Part shown: in pieces, positions 44,026-44,045 of the stretch
Position numbering within the stretch: the stretch's first letter is position 1
How the letters are laid out: every line of letters starts with the position of its first letter
NCBI GenBank assembly: GCA_905233725.1
Contig: CAJOEM010000018.1
Span: 1 to 44,045, forward strand
From: an uncultured Synergistales bacterium
GTDB lineage: Bacteria > Synergistota > Synergistia > Synergistales > Aminobacteriaceae
Direction of reading: 5' to 3'
DNA: 44,045 nucleotides
Notes under the pieces: model-generated
The model's input: the letters and a program-made list of their open reading frames with translations, nothing else
Told to the model about the DNA's origin: nothing
Databases searched by the model: none
Made by a program: the position numbers and the translations under genes

Positions 44026-44045
44026 AAAAACAGTCCCCCTGAAAG

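Overview
The window looks like a chromosomal segment of a member of the Synergistota (Synergistaceae). The best single clue is the protein at 37258-38973. It ends in a Gly-rich stretch, GC-x-AGF, a hydrophobic helix and RKKK, which is the Synergist-CTERM sorting signal known from that phylum. The metabolic content fits an anaerobe that lives on amino acids and organic acids: uptake of branched-chain amino acids, tricarboxylates and sugars, a Na+/proline symporter, folate one-carbon enzymes and a Mrp/Mbh-type Na+/H+ antiporter. All calls come from reading the sequence; no database search was run.

Layout. 1-1.6 kb (-): YunG-like protein, then a membrane-anchored C-type-lectin protein with a duplicated coiled-coil stalk. 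1.6-6.5 kb (+): livK, livH, livM-livG fusion, livF. 6.5-6.7 kb (-): tRNA-Ser(UGA). 6.7-9.8 kb (-): tctC-tctB-tctA. 9.8-10.6 kb (+): tlyA. 10.6-13.4 kb (-): fhs-fchA-folK. 13.6-19.5 kb (+): folD, two unrecognised proteins, an AAA_32-type Lon protease and an endonuclease III. 19.5-20.1 kb (-): pgsA. 20.3-28.3 kb (+): antiporter operon mnhE-F-G-mbhD, then a 2.3-kb block (Sel1 protein, Rpn-like nuclease, two loose copies of the nuclease C-terminal module), then mbhE/mnhB fusion-mnhC-mnhD-mnhD'. 28.4-31.9 kb (-): rbsB-rbsA-rbsC sugar transporter. 32.1-37.1 kb (+): lysS, ligA, putP. 37.3-39.0 kb (+): Synergist-CTERM protein. 39.1-41.9 kb (-): hslV-hslU-codY. 42.1-43.7 kb (-): HTH-plus-membrane protein. 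43.8-44.0 kb (+): small secreted Cys-rich protein.

Working together. The one-carbon genes form a split pathway. Fhs activates formate, FchA is a dedicated cyclohydrolase, and FolD lacks the Lys and Gln that the family needs for cyclohydrolase activity. CodY has a recognition helix nearly identical to that of Bacillus, and CodY-box-like palindromes lie at livK, at the start of mnhE and before rbsA. folD and mnhE share a repeated promoter-bearing intergenic element. In all three binding-protein transport operons a terminator-like hairpin separates the binding-protein gene from the membrane genes, which should give excess binding protein. The most unusual locus is the Rpn-like nuclease inside the antiporter operon: it has an internal ribosome site and start for its C-terminal part, and that part is duplicated downstream as free-standing ORFs. 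This resembles a gene-within-gene toxin/inhibitor system.

No gene-free stretch exceeds 300 bases. Several start sites below were moved from the longest ORF to the start best placed behind a Shine-Dalgarno sequence; TTG starts are common.
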